24,932 nucleotides of DNA from Desulfobacteraceae bacterium (GCA_003354055.1 PIVQ01000031.1:1-24932), one strand, 5' to 3'. Shown: positions 8,262 through 18,232, numbered from the stretch's first letter. A program made the numbers and translations. Notes: generated from the letters alone by a model not told the origin.

Positions 8262-11200
8262 TTAAATAATCTTCATCTGACCCTGGTAAACCGCGCCCTT
8301 GTAACCATTGATACTGATATAATCCCCGGTATTCATGGTCACCCCGCCCAGTTTACAGGTCTTATCCTTTTCGCTGCAGATCAGGCCTTCACACCCGACC
8401 ACGCAGGTTTTACCCAAGTTATACGCCACCACGGCCGCATGGGAGGTCAGTCCGCCCCTGGCCGTTAAAATACCGTCTGCCGCATCAATCTCAAGAATAT
8501 CATCCGGCACGGTATCGTTTCGGACCAGAATCAACCTTGCAGAAGGATCCTGGCGCCTGAATCCGTCGATCTCTTCCAGGGTAAAGACGATTCTGCCGCT
8601 CATGGCCCCCCCGGAAACCCCGATACCCTGACCCAGATAAGCTGTTTTCAGGGTCTCTCTGGCTGCATCAAACTTAACTATTTTTTTCCGATCCCGCAAG
8701 GAAAGATCCCTGGCCTGAAGAATAAATAAATCCTCGGATTCCGGCCCCTCAAAGGTAAATTCAATCTCCTGAGGCGTCCACCCGCCCTCGTAAATCAACA
8801 GCTGGACAATCTTCCGCAATTGCTCGAAAATCTTGGGAAACCGGGTTTCCATGCTGATCTTGGTATCCCGCTTTTCAATCTCCCTCTGGAGTTCCGAAAT
8901 CGGCAATGTCTTAACCAGACCGGATACCACATCTTCACCCTGATTGCCAATGGTAAAATCACCCCAGAGCCGAATGGTGTCTCCCGGCAATTTCGGACTG
9001 TGGGTGAAAACCACACCGGATCCGGATTCCCGGGACCTGTTGCCGAACTTCATGGCCTGAACCGTAACCGCCGTTCCCCAGTCATCCGAAATCCCGATGA
9101 TCGTTCGATAGTCTATGGCCCGTTTGGAGTTCCATGAGGCAAACACCTTTTTAATGGCCATAAAAAGCTGCTCAATGGGGGCGTCCACAAGGGTTATCCC
9201 GGCATCCAATACCAGCTTTTTATAGGCCATGGCAACGGCGTACATCTGATCCCCTGTAAAATACCGCTTAAAGGTGATACCGGCCTCTTCCTTAAACCCT
9301 TTAATCAGCTGATCAAACTCATCCCGCTCAATCCCGTAAACCATTCCGTAGGCCTGAAGAAAGCGTCTATAGGAATCCCAGGCAAACCAGGGGTTGCCGG
9401 ATTTCTCCGCCAGACTTGAGGCAATTTCCTCATTGATGCCCACGTTTAGAAAGGAGTCCAGCATTCCGGGCTGGGAAATGGATGACCCGGACCTGACTGA
9501 GAGCAGCAGGGGATTTTCAGGATCCCCGAACTTAGCTCCTGCGGTCTCTTCAAGCCCATTCAGCATGGTGGTGACCAACTGCTTGAAATTTACCGAGGCG
9601 GGGATGTAGGTATCGATCAGATCCAGGCACTTAAAGACCTCTGTGGTGATGATAAATCCTGCAGGAATCTCTATGCCCAAATCCTGAAGCTTGATGAGGT
9701 TCAGCCCCTTGTTGCCCAGATAGATAATATTATGGCTGAACAGCTTCTTGGCATCAATGGGGGTCACGGCTGCCTTGGGATCATAGTTGAGCAGGGCGGA
9801 CAGTTCATCTTGAGAAAGCTTTTCGGACTGACGGAACAGGGTGCTAAGAATCCGGTTCAAAAACACATCCAGCTGCTGAAGGCCCAACGACGTGGCGATC
9901 CTGTCCTGAAAGAAGATATCCGCCACCCGCTGGTCCAGCTTCTTGGCCATTTTGGCAGCCATGTCTGTACTGGGTTCCATTCCCTCCCCATAGCCTTTGG
10001 GCAGATATTTTTCTAAGATTTTGTCCCGGCCCATACGGGTTTCAATATGGGTCAGGTTTCCCGAGTGAAGGTTGTTAAAATGATCGTTCACCCCGTCTGC
10101 CACCGCCCGGGTAAACCCTTTAAAAATATCCAGGTACTGGGTAAAAGAACAGGTGGTGATATTGATAGAATATTTAAGGAACTCCATCTGGGTATCCAGT
10201 TTTTTTGACACCAACCCGTCCAGAACCAGGGCCTGGCGGAACAATTTTAAAATCCCGAAAATCCTGACAAAGGTGGGTTTGGTGATCAGGCGCAGGTCAA
10301 TGCCGGTGATCAAATCCTCAAACAAAACATTGACAACGCTTTCAATTCTCAGGGTCAGCCCCAGGGCGTCAAATTTGGCCTCATTGTACGACCCGTACAT
10401 GGAGGGAATATCCACGGCAAAGTGTCGTTTATGGTAAATGACCTCGTTCACGGGAAATTGCCTGTCCGACAGGATGATCTCCTTGAGTTCCACCATATAG
10501 GACAGCAGGCTTTCAATCCGGGTTTCCAGATGAGGCTCATCCAGGGCAGAGATCACATCTGTGGGGTCCGGCAGGCCTTCGGCCCTGTGGGCGGCCAGGT
10601 AATCCTTAAGTTCCAGGTGTTCGGTTCCGTATTTTGCATTAAGCAGCCTGTAAAACCTCAGTATGAGTTTGGCCCGTTTCCGGTCCAGATCTTCAACCCC
10701 GTCAACCTTATCCACCATGGTGTCCAGATCTTCCGGGTTTGCCAGAAGGTAATCGGTAGGATTAGGCAGATTGTTGTATTCCAGGGCCTGGAATATGGCG
10801 CTTGGACCGTCGATAAACCGGCCGGAAGATTCTATCTCCGCATAAATTGACGGGGGCACATAGGGTGCAAGCGGGGTTTTATCCCTTGTCTTCCAGAAGA
10901 TCATCACCTCCTGGATAAACTCCACAATCCGGCTGGAGCTTTCCACATGGCACTGCTTTCTTAAAAAATGGACAAGGCGGTCCCGGCGGAAGCAGGCCTC
11001 GTCCAGCTGGGTGGAAATATCCCGCAGTTCCCCCTCTGCGCCGATCTCGTTGAAAAAGGCCGGCAGCAGCCTTGCCAACTGCTTGACCAGGTTATACACG
11101 GGTGTGATATCGGTATTTAAAAATTTGGTGATATCCCTGGGAAAAAGATCGGTATCCCGGATAAAGACCCCGCCAACCGCAAGGGAGGTGATCAGGGCGG

Positions 11201-12470
11201 AAAGCAGACGTTTGGACTTTTTCGGATGTTTACCCACCAGGTTTAAAAAGACCCGGATATTTTTCACATGGGCCATATTGCCCTTGATCTGCCAGTCATC
11301 TCCGGTGCCCCGGATCATGGGAAACTGAAACCCGTGGTCAACGCACCTGTCGATAAAATGGTTGATCAGCTCGATTTCATCGGTTTTGTAAACCGCATCA
11401 CCTATCTTGTGAATGCACTCCAGAACAGTGCCCGGATAACGACCCTTATGTTCCTTGAGCAGGGCAAAGGTCTGATCCACAATAGGAATGTCTTTTTTAT
11501 AATCCCGCTCACCGATAAGGCGGATCAGGGTCCTGTGGATATCCCCTAAGGCTTCCCTGTGAATCATGGACAATCCCGGGGCATGGATAATATAAAAAAG
11601 AAAGGTCAGCTTGAAGTATTTTCCAAAGGTTCTCCCCTCGGACAGGGCCAGAATTTTCCGGGGCAGGTCCCGGAACCGTTTTACAAAATCCCTGTGCCCT
11701 GTGAGTTCAATCAATTTAGCCGTAGTATCAATCGCATTCAGATCACTTGATTTAATCTCCTTAAGACGTTCCTGCCACTCAATCAACCGGCCATGGGAGA
11801 CCCGGTCCAGAAGATCAACCATATCCTCTCCCAGGCGCCACTCGTCAATATTGTCCCGCATCCAGGTCAGAGGGTCATCCTGGGTCAGCCAGTATGCAAA
11901 AGAGGCATCAAAAAACCGAATCAGCATCTGGTTCAAAGAGTGTACAAGTTCCGGATCAAGATCAGGTACCTCTTGGGCCATCAGCATCCTCGCCATTCTG
12001 TCCGGCTGGTAGTACGAAGATACAAAGTGAAAGAAAGGGGCGTCTTCATAGGCCTGGATCCTGTCAAGTTCCCTGGCCATGAGCGGCAGAAAAAGCGGGG
12101 TCTCGTCTCCGCCTTCCTTGGCAATATGGTGCATGACCAGCAGAAGATTATCAGCGGCACTGGCCTTGATGTCCGGCTCCGCCACAGACTCAAATGCCGT
12201 GATAAAAATATCGCAGAACAATTCCAGGGCATCACGGCCCTGGTCATGGGTCTTGTAAAGATGAAAGTAGTGAAGGGCAAAATGCCGGGATTCGCTGACG
12301 ATAAACCCCCAGTTCCGGTAGGGATGGGACAGCTCTTTGAGAAAGGTTTCCAGGCGGTTTAAAATTCCCACATAACCTTGAAAAAAATCCAGAAGCAGTT
12401 CATATTGTTTGTCAATGGTCACCTCTGCCCGGGTGTCGGACAGGTTGACCTCAAGGGCTTTAGACTTCAC
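8262..12470 (-). CDS. Giant PEP/pyruvate-dikinase-like protein: ATP-grasp plus phosphohistidine domain
   Basis: A 1402-aa protein. Residues about 905-1270 match the nucleotide-binding (PPDK_N, ATP-grasp) domain of pyruvate phosphate dikinase and PEP synthase: YLGNKGLNLIKL, then SVRSGSSISQPGMLDS. The swivelling phosphohistidine domain follows (about 1290-1390) with LTARGGLTSHAAVVA, whose His1344 is the expected phosphate carrier. The protein ends at about the end of that domain, so the PEP/pyruvate-binding TIM barrel of true PPDK/PpsA is missing. The first 900 residues look helical and match nothing I recognise. It starts at GTG 12470 with GAGG close upstream. It is the first gene of an operon with GAPDH. 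It may phosphorylate another small molecule, as rifampin phosphotransferase does with a similar set of domains, or need a partner barrel; this is inference. Confidence 0.85.
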   Translation of the reverse strand: MKSKALEVNLSDTRAEVTIDKQYELLLDFFQGYVGILNRLETFLKELSHPYRNWGFIVSESRHFALHYFHLYKTHDQGRDALELFCDIFITAFESVAEPDIKASAADNLLLVMHHIAKEGGDETPLFLPLMARELDRIQAYEDAPFFHFVSSYYQPDRMARMLMAQEVPDLDPELVHSLNQMLIRFFDASFAYWLTQDDPLTWMRDNIDEWRLGEDMVDLLDRVSHGRLIEWQERLKEIKSSDLNAIDTTAKLIELTGHRDFVKRFRDLPRKILALSEGRTFGKYFKLTFLFYIIHAPGLSMIHREALGDIHRTLIRLIGERDYKKDIPIVDQTFALLKEHKGRYPGTVLECIHKIGDAVYKTDEIELINHFIDRCVDHGFQFPMIRGTGDDWQIKGNMAHVKNIRVFLNLVGKHPKKSKRLLSALITSLAVGGVFIRDTDLFPRDITKFLNTDITPVYNLVKQLARLLPAFFNEIGAEGELRDISTQLDEACFRRDRLVHFLRKQCHVESSSRIVEFIQEVMIFWKTRDKTPLAPYVPPSIYAEIESSGRFIDGPSAIFQALEYNNLPNPTDYLLANPEDLDTMVDKVDGVEDLDRKRAKLILRFYRLLNAKYGTEHLELKDYLAAHRAEGLPDPTDVISALDEPHLETRIESLLSYMVELKEIILSDRQFPVNEVIYHKRHFAVDIPSMYGSYNEAKFDALGLTLRIESVVNVLFEDLITGIDLRLITKPTFVRIFGILKLFRQALVLDGLVSKKLDTQMEFLKYSINITTCSFTQYLDIFKGFTRAVADGVNDHFNNLHSGNLTHIETRMGRDKILEKYLPKGYGEGMEPSTDMAAKMAKKLDQRVADIFFQDRIATSLGLQQLDVFLNRILSTLFRQSEKLSQDELSALLNYDPKAAVTPIDAKKLFSHNIIYLGNKGLNLIKLQDLGIEIPAGFIITTEVFKCLDLIDTYIPASVNFKQLVTTMLNGLEETAGAKFGDPENPLLLSVRSGSSISQPGMLDSFLNVGINEEIASSLAEKSGNPWFAWDSYRRFLQAYGMVYGIERDEFDQLIKGFKEEAGITFKRYFTGDQMYAVAMAYKKLVLDAGITLVDAPIEQLFMAIKKVFASWNSKRAIDYRTIIGISDDWGTAVTVQAMKFGNRSRESGSGVVFTHSPKLPGDTIRLWGDFTIGNQGEDVVSGLVKTLPISELQREIEKRDTKISMETRFPKIFEQLRKIVQLLIYEGGWTPQEIEFTFEGPESEDLFILQARDLSLRDRKKIVKFDAARETLKTAYLGQGIGVSGGAMSGRIVFTLEEIDGFRRQDPSARLILVRNDTVPDDILEIDAADGILTARGGLTSHAAVVAYNLGKTCVVGCEGLICSEKDKTCKLGGVTMNTGDYISINGYKGAVYQGQMKII

Positions 12471-12702
12471 TATATCCTCTCTTAGGCTTTTGACTCAGCA
12501 GGGTTTTAGTTACCCGGCCAGTTTACCATGCCGGACCTGATTTGTAACGGTGTTTGTGGAAAATTTGACATACAATTACCAAGCATTTACAGCGGGTTTT
12601 CCATGTATTTCACGTTATTTTTATGCTATGGTTCGTCTTTAAGTTTATACAATGATACGCGTGTTCGATCGCCCTGACTATTAACCAGTGAAGGATACTC
12701 AC
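12471..12702. promoter_or_regulatory. Divergent promoter region between the dikinase-like operon and the kinase operon
   Basis: This 232-bp gap must carry the start signals of both long operons. One rightward candidate has TTGACA at 12565-12570 followed after 17 bp by a poor -10 (TACAGC). An AT-rich stretch around 12615-12655 holds other -10-like boxes. I cannot pick the real promoters with confidence and see no clear operator. Confidence 0.35.
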
Positions 12703-15700
12703 ATGCCGTCCATGCTGAACAACCTGGCCATACGGCCCAAGCTGATCATCGCCTTTATTCTGACCGGCATCCTGCCCCTGCTCATCACCGGATATTACGG
12801 CTCCATTTTAGCCACCAATGCCCTGATGGAAAAATCCTTTAACCAGCTTGAATCCATCCAGACCATCCGGATAGAACAGCTTGAGGGGGTTTTCCAGCAG
12901 CGTTCAAGGGACTTAAAAAGGCTTGCAGGCAGCAATAACCTGCTTGAATTCACCAGAGAGATATCCGCCTATTATGAAGAACGAATCCAGTCGCGGATTT
13001 ATGAAACCCTGAATTTCAAAGCCCTTGAAAATAACTATGCAGGCCCCTTAAAACACTTTTCCGCCTCCTATGGCTGTGAAGATCTTAAGATCATTGATGC
13101 GGAACAGGGCAATATCCTCTTTTCCATCCAGGACAGCCGGTTTATCGGCGACAACATACTCAGAGCGGATTATGCAGACTCCGGACTGACCCGTGCATGG
13201 AAAAAAATAAAAAAGACCCGTGAAGGCATAATTGTGGATTTCTCACCCTATGCCCGGTCCGGCGGGGTGGAAACCGCCTTTTTCGGTGAGCCCGTAATGA
13301 ATGAAAAGGGCATACTGGTGGCCATGGTCATTGTCCAGATTTCTCCTAAATTTATCGAAACAATCATGAGTTCCACAAAGGGGATGGGAGATACAGGGGA
13401 GTCTTATCTTCTGAACTGGGATCCTGAAACGTCGGAATATGAACTCAGAAGCGCCCTTAAAACAATGGGTGCGGGCAAATACGTCATCGGATTTCAATTG
13501 GACCGGACCCTGTCCTATTGGGAAGATGCGGTTGAAAAGAAGGCCGGTGCAGGCCTTTATACGGATAGTGCAGGCAAGCAGGTTCTGGTGGCATACAACA
13601 GGCTTTCCATTGCAGGATTTGAGTGGTACCTGATTTCCAAAATCGACAAATTCGAAGTTGAGCAAACCGTTCGAAAGATCCTGAGCAAAACCCTTGGCCT
13701 GTCCGCCATTCTCATTGCCGTCATCGCCCTGGGTGCATATATCATCTCCAGGAATATATCCAAGCCCATTATCAAAGGGGTGGAATTCGCCCAGGCCATT
13801 GCCAAGGGTAATTTTTCCACCTTAATTCAACTCAAACAGAGGGATGAACTGGGCAAACTGGCCGGCGCCCTGAACCATATGGCCAGAACCCTAAGGGATG
13901 CGGACTGGCTCAAGCAGGGCAAGGAGGGCCTGGACGACGCCCTGCGAGGAGAACTGAACGAAAAAGATCTGGCCAGGCGGTTTATCTCCTTTGTCAGCCA
14001 GCATATCGGCGCAGATATGGGCGCCCTGTATATTCACCGTGACGGTGTCCTGAACCTATTTGCCAGCTACGCCTTTTTCGACCGCCAGGGCAACTTCAAC
14101 TCCCTGAAGCTGGGGGAAGGCATGGTGGGCCAGGCAGCCGTTGAACAGGAAACCATTATTTTCACGGATATAACAGAGGATGCCCCTCCCATCAATTACG
14201 GGGTGGATCAAAAGCTTGCCAAATCCTATATGATCGTTCCCCTGGTGTTTGAAGAGGCCGTACTCGGGGTTTTTGTCCTGGGATCCCAGAGACGGTTCAC
14301 CGATCTTGAAAAAAAATATATTGACCAGATAGTTAAAAATACAGCGATCCTGATGAACACGGCCAAATCCCGCCAGACCATCAAACTGCTCCTGGAAGAG
14401 ACACAGAACAGTCAAAAGGAATTAGCAGACAAAAACGACACCCTGGAAGAACAGACCCGGGCCCTGCGGGAGTCTGAAGGCGCGCTCCAGGCCCAGCAGG
14501 AAGAACTGCGAGTGGTCAATGAAGAGCTGGAAGAACAGGCCCAGGCGTTAAGGGAATCCGAGGGAGAACTCCAGGCCCAGCAGGAAGAGCTCCAGGTCAC
14601 CAATGAAGAGCTGGAAGAACAGGCCCAGGCGCTGGAAGAGCAAAAAGAGAGTATCCAGACCAAGAATATCGAGCTTCTGGAAGCCCAGGAATCCATTCAG
14701 GCCAAGGCAGAGGAACTTGAAATCGCCAGTAAGTATAAATCGGAATTCCTGGCCAATATGTCCCATGAACTTAGGACGCCTTTAAACAGTATTCTAATTT
14801 TGTCCCAGCTTCTGGGAGGAAACAAAGACGCCACCCTGACTGACAAACAGATTGAATCCGCCAATGCCATTCACTCCTCCGGAGAAGACCTGCTCACCCT
14901 GATCAACGAGATCCTTGACCTGTCCAAGGTGGAGGCCGGAAAAGTTGAGCTGGTGCTGGAAGAGGTGGAGATAACAACCCTGATCGCCGACCTTAAACGA
15001 ATATTTAAAGACCTGGCGGAAAACAAGGGAACGAGTTTTGATATTGTGGTGGCCCCGGAGGTTTCAGACAGCCTTTTCACCGATCCCCTCCGGCTCCAGC
15101 AGATATTGAGGAACCTTTTAACCAATGCCTTTAAATTCACGGAAAAAGGCCGGGTCTGGCTAGAGATTGCAAGACCGTCCGAGGCCCAATGCAAAGGGCA
15201 TGACCTGACGCCTTCGACATCCCTTGCCCTGGCGGTAAAAGATTCGGGCATCGGCATCCCCAGGGAACAGCAGGCAGTGATTTTCGAAGCATTCCAGCAG
15301 GCAGACGGCAGCACCAGCCGGAAGTACGGCGGCACAGGACTGGGGCTATCCATCTCCAGGGAGTTGAGCAAACTTCTGGGCGGGTATATCATGCTTGAGA
15401 GCGAGGAGGGAAAGGGTGCCGTATTCACCGTTATTATTCCCGAACGGCTGCCGGAACAGATTCAGGCGGCGCAGGCTTCCGTTCATGCGACAGAACCGAC
15501 TTCTGCCGGCGACGCCCAGCCCCCCCGGCAGACATCGGGCATCCTCCTGGCACCTGAACCCGACGCCGCAGGCCTTCCGGTCGCGCACCCGCCAGGGGCT
15601 CACCCGCCGGCGGTTCATGATTTTGTTCAGGATGACAGAAAAGATCTGGCCGCGGGTGGTAAAAGCCTTCTTATCATTGAGGATGATCCCAATTCGGCAA

Positions 15701-16824
15701 AAATTATGCGTGATTTTGCCCGGGAACGGGGATTTAAAACGATACTTGCCGATGATGGGGAAACAGGGCTTCACTTTGCCGACTATTACAAACCCTCTGC
15801 CATCATTCTGGATATCGGCCTGCCGGGCATTGACGGCTGGACTGTGCTGGACCGCCTGAAAAACAATCCGGATCTAAGACATATTCCGGTTCATTTCATG
15901 TCGGCCGCTGACAGTTCCCTGGATGCCATGCGTAAAGGTGCCTTAGGGTTTCTGACCAAACCTGTCACCCTGGAAAAGGTGGAGGAGACCTTTGGAAAAA
16001 TTGAAAATATCATCACCCGTCCGGTGAGAAAGCTGCTGGTGGTCGAGGATGATAAGATCCAGTCCCAGAGTATCCGTGAGCTTATCGGTAACGGAGATGT
16101 TGAAACCGTTATGGTCGCAAGCGGCAGCCAGGCCTATGAAGAGCTGAACCGCCAGTATTTTGACTGTATGATTCTGGATCTTGGCCTTGAGGATATGTCC
16201 GGATTTGATTTGCTGGATAGAATCCGCCACAATCCCGCCTGTTCGGAAATTCCCGTGATCGTCTATACCGGCAGAGACCTGACCCAGGAGGAGGACCGGC
16301 AACTTCGCCAATATACGGAAAGCATCATCATTAAAGGGGTAAAATCTCCTGAACGCCTTCTGGAGGAATCCGCACTTTTCCTCCACAGGGTTGAGGCAGA
16401 CCTGCCCAGAGAAAAGCAGGATATGCTTAAACTGGTCCATGACAAAGAAAGGGTACTCAAGGAAAAAACCGTTCTTCTGGTGGATGATGATATGCGGAAC
16501 GTGTTTGCCTTAACCTCGGTACTGGAAGAGAAAAACATGAATATCCTCATTGCCAGGGACGGGATCGAAGGGGTGGAAAAGACAAAGGGCAATCCTGAAA
16601 TCGATATCATTCTCATGGATATCATGATGCCCAGGATGGACGGCTACGAAGCCATGGAAGAAATCCGGAAAACCAAAAAAGACCTGCCCATTATCGCCCT
16701 GACTGCCAAGGCCATGAAAGGGGACAGGAAAAAATGTATTGATGCCGGTGCCAATGACTACCTGGCCAAACCCGTGGATATGGATAAACTGATATCAATG
16801 CTAAGGGTGTGGTTGTATGCATGA
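12703..16824 (+). CDS. Hybrid sensor histidine kinase (Cache-HAMP-GAF-HisKA-HATPase-REC x3)
   Basis: A 1373-aa membrane sensor kinase. In order: TM1 (about 12-36), a periplasmic double-Cache-like sensor (about 40-320), TM2 (about 330-350), HAMP (about 352-405), GAF (about 415-555) and a long Glu/Gln-rich coiled coil (about 560-675). HisKA follows with phospho-His688 in NMSHELRTPLNS, then the HATPase domain (NLLTNAFKF, DSGIGIP, GGTGLGLSIS). Three receivers have phospho-aspartates D1037, D1159 and D1306. There is no Hpt domain, so phosphate relay must use another protein or end on the attached receivers. I prefer the ATG at 12703, which has AAGGA 7 bp upstream; an in-frame GTG at 12688 would add five residues. 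The stop overlaps the cheR ATG (ATGA). The Cache sensor suggests a small extracellular ligand. Confidence 0.93.
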   Translation: MPSMLNNLAIRPKLIIAFILTGILPLLITGYYGSILATNALMEKSFNQLESIQTIRIEQLEGVFQQRSRDLKRLAGSNNLLEFTREISAYYEERIQSRIYETLNFKALENNYAGPLKHFSASYGCEDLKIIDAEQGNILFSIQDSRFIGDNILRADYADSGLTRAWKKIKKTREGIIVDFSPYARSGGVETAFFGEPVMNEKGILVAMVIVQISPKFIETIMSSTKGMGDTGESYLLNWDPETSEYELRSALKTMGAGKYVIGFQLDRTLSYWEDAVEKKAGAGLYTDSAGKQVLVAYNRLSIAGFEWYLISKIDKFEVEQTVRKILSKTLGLSAILIAVIALGAYIISRNISKPIIKGVEFAQAIAKGNFSTLIQLKQRDELGKLAGALNHMARTLRDADWLKQGKEGLDDALRGELNEKDLARRFISFVSQHIGADMGALYIHRDGVLNLFASYAFFDRQGNFNSLKLGEGMVGQAAVEQETIIFTDITEDAPPINYGVDQKLAKSYMIVPLVFEEAVLGVFVLGSQRRFTDLEKKYIDQIVKNTAILMNTAKSRQTIKLLLEETQNSQKELADKNDTLEEQTRALRESEGALQAQQEELRVVNEELEEQAQALRESEGELQAQQEELQVTNEELEEQAQALEEQKESIQTKNIELLEAQESIQAKAEELEIASKYKSEFLANMSHELRTPLNSILILSQLLGGNKDATLTDKQIESANAIHSSGEDLLTLINEILDLSKVEAGKVELVLEEVEITTLIADLKRIFKDLAENKGTSFDIVVAPEVSDSLFTDPLRLQQILRNLLTNAFKFTEKGRVWLEIARPSEAQCKGHDLTPSTSLALAVKDSGIGIPREQQAVIFEAFQQADGSTSRKYGGTGLGLSISRELSKLLGGYIMLESEEGKGAVFTVIIPERLPEQIQAAQASVHATEPTSAGDAQPPRQTSGILLAPEPDAAGLPVAHPPGAHPPAVHDFVQDDRKDLAAGGKSLLIIEDDPNSAKIMRDFARERGFKTILADDGETGLHFADYYKPSAIILDIGLPGIDGWTVLDRLKNNPDLRHIPVHFMSAADSSLDAMRKGALGFLTKPVTLEKVEETFGKIENIITRPVRKLLVVEDDKIQSQSIRELIGNGDVETVMVASGSQAYEELNRQYFDCMILDLGLEDMSGFDLLDRIRHNPACSEIPVIVYTGRDLTQEEDRQLRQYTESIIIKGVKSPERLLEESALFLHRVEADLPREKQDMLKLVHDKERVLKEKTVLLVDDDMRNVFALTSVLEEKNMNILIARDGIEGVEKTKGNPEIDIILMDIMMPRMDGYEAMEEIRKTKKDLPIIALTAKAMKGDRKKCIDAGANDYLAKPVDMDKLISMLRVWLYA
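14443..14640 (+). repeat. 84-bp in-frame tandem repeat encoding the kinase coiled coil
   Basis: Two 84-bp units (14443-14526 and 14527-14610) and the start of a third (from 14611) encode 28-residue blocks, four heptads each. Each full block contains LEEQ, ALRESEG, LQAQQEEL and NEE in the same order. In numbering from ATG 12703 they cover residues 581-608, 609-636 and 637 onward. They lie between the GAF domain and the phospho-accepting histidine. Confidence 0.85.
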
Positions 16825-17642
16825 CAACAGAAAATGAAAACATAGAAATCCAGCTGCTTCTTGAGGCCATCCACCTCAAGTACGGGTATAATTTCAAGGA
16901 CTATGCCAATGCCCATACCAAACGGCGGTTGAAAAACCGACTGGTCAGAAGCAAAATGGAGACATACACGGACATGATGCGCCGGGTGATTTACGATGAG
17001 CCTTTTTTCAACAGATTGCTCATGGACCTGTCTATCAACGTCACCGAGATGTTCAGGGACCCCTGGTTTTACAAGAGGGTCAGGGCAGAGCTGATCCCGA
17101 GGCTTAAGACCTATTCCTTTATAAAGGTCTGGCATGCCGGATGTTCTGCCGGCCAGGAGGTCTACTCCATGTCCATTCTCCTGGAAGAGGAGGGCATGAA
17201 AAAGCGGTCCCAGATCTATGCCACGGATTTTAACGAGCTGGTTCTTGAAAAGGCCAAGGCCGGTATCTATCCCTTGGATGTAATGAGAAATTATACATCC
17301 AACTACCAGAAATCCGGCGGAGAAATGGCATTTTCAGATTATTATACGGCAGATGATGAAAATGTGATCCTCAAACGCAGCTTGCGGGAAAAAGTATTGT
17401 TCTCTTCCCACAACCTTGTCACGGACGGGGTATTCGGGGAGATGAATCTAATTTTCTGCAGAAATGTTCTGATCTATTTTAACCGGAAACTGCAGAATCA
17501 GGTGCTGCAACTTTTTTATGACAGCCTCTGTCCGGGCGGTTATCTCTGCCTGGGATCCAAGGAGAGCCTGAAGTTTACGGATGTGGATGATCAGTTTGAG
17601 ACCATTTGCGACAAAGAAAAAATTTACAGGAAGAAACGCTGA
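16821..17642 (+). CDS. cheR: CheR-type protein-glutamate methyltransferase
   Basis: S-adenosylmethionine-dependent methyltransferase that would methylate glutamates of a signalling protein. The 273-aa protein has the helical CheR N-terminal domain (about 5-75, with YNFKDYANAHTKRRLKNR) and the SINVTEMFRD junction. The catalytic domain includes the SAM loop HAGCSAGQEVYSMS (105-118), the acidic ATDFNE strand (134-139) and NLIFCRNVLIYF (209-220). No extra PAS or TPR domain is present. The start at ATG 16821 overlaps the kinase stop by four bases. A longer GTG start at 16809 would lie inside the kinase gene and is less likely. The gene ends in a TGATG overlap with cheB. No chemoreceptor is encoded here, so its target may be the kinase upstream. 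Confidence 0.92.
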   Translation: MTTENENIEIQLLLEAIHLKYGYNFKDYANAHTKRRLKNRLVRSKMETYTDMMRRVIYDEPFFNRLLMDLSINVTEMFRDPWFYKRVRAELIPRLKTYSFIKVWHAGCSAGQEVYSMSILLEEEGMKKRSQIYATDFNELVLEKAKAGIYPLDVMRNYTSNYQKSGGEMAFSDYYTADDENVILKRSLREKVLFSSHNLVTDGVFGEMNLIFCRNVLIYFNRKLQNQVLQLFYDSLCPGGYLCLGSKESLKFTDVDDQFETICDKEKIYRKKR

Positions 17643-18232
17643 TGGATAGAGGATCATACCAGGCCATTGTCATGGGCGTGTCCGCAGGCGGACTTACCGC
17701 ACTGAAAGCCATTTTACCCCGGCTGTCGGATAAAATGACCCAGCCTGTGATCATTGTCCAGCATATGAGTCCGGATTCTGATGATTTTTTGGTTCAATAC
17801 TTTGACAAACAATGCAACTTGAGGGTAAAAGAAGCTGAAGATAAAATGCCGATCGAATGCGGAACCATTTATTTTGCACCGGCCAATTATCATTTGCTGG
17901 TGGAAGAGGACAAAAGCTTTGCACTGTCCACAGCCGAACGGATTCAGTATTCACGACCGGCCATTGATGTACTGTTTGAAACTGCAGCAGAGGTATATCA
18001 GGACCACCTCATAGGGGTTATCCTAACCGGAGCTAACTCTGACGGCACCGAGGGCGTGCGAACCATCAGAAAATACGGCGGTTATGCCCTGGCCCAGTCC
18101 CCGGAAACCTGCGAAGCTGCGACCATGCCCAGATCTGCCATTGCTGCAGGTGTGGACATCGTATTGGATTTGGAAAAAATTGCGCCTTTTATTAACCGGA
18201 TGATATCCAAAGGATTAAACCAGGCCAAATGA
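17642..18232 (+). CDS. cheB: CheB-type protein-glutamate methylesterase without receiver domain
   Basis: Removes methyl groups added by CheR and may deamidate glutamines. The 196-aa protein is only the esterase domain. The expected triad is visible: Ser14 in GVSAGG, His41 in VQHMSP and Asp134 in GANSDGTEG. The N-terminal receiver that normally controls CheB activity is absent. Control may instead come from the receivers on the kinase or the next gene, or the enzyme may be constitutive; both are inference. The ATG at 17642 overlaps the cheR stop by one base, with AGGA in the cheR tail as ribosome binding site. An upstream in-frame start at 17606 lies inside cheR and is unlikely. The stop overlaps the following ATG (ATGA). 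Confidence 0.92.
   Translation: MDRGSYQAIVMGVSAGGLTALKAILPRLSDKMTQPVIIVQHMSPDSDDFLVQYFDKQCNLRVKEAEDKMPIECGTIYFAPANYHLLVEEDKSFALSTAERIQYSRPAIDVLFETAAEVYQDHLIGVILTGANSDGTEGVRTIRKYGGYALAQSPETCEAATMPRSAIAAGVDIVLDLEKIAPFINRMISKGLNQAK

Noticed and set aside
12688..12702. GTG start for the hybrid kinase
   Set aside because: The AAGGA at 12691-12695 is placed for the ATG at 12703 and would lie inside the coding region if GTG were used.
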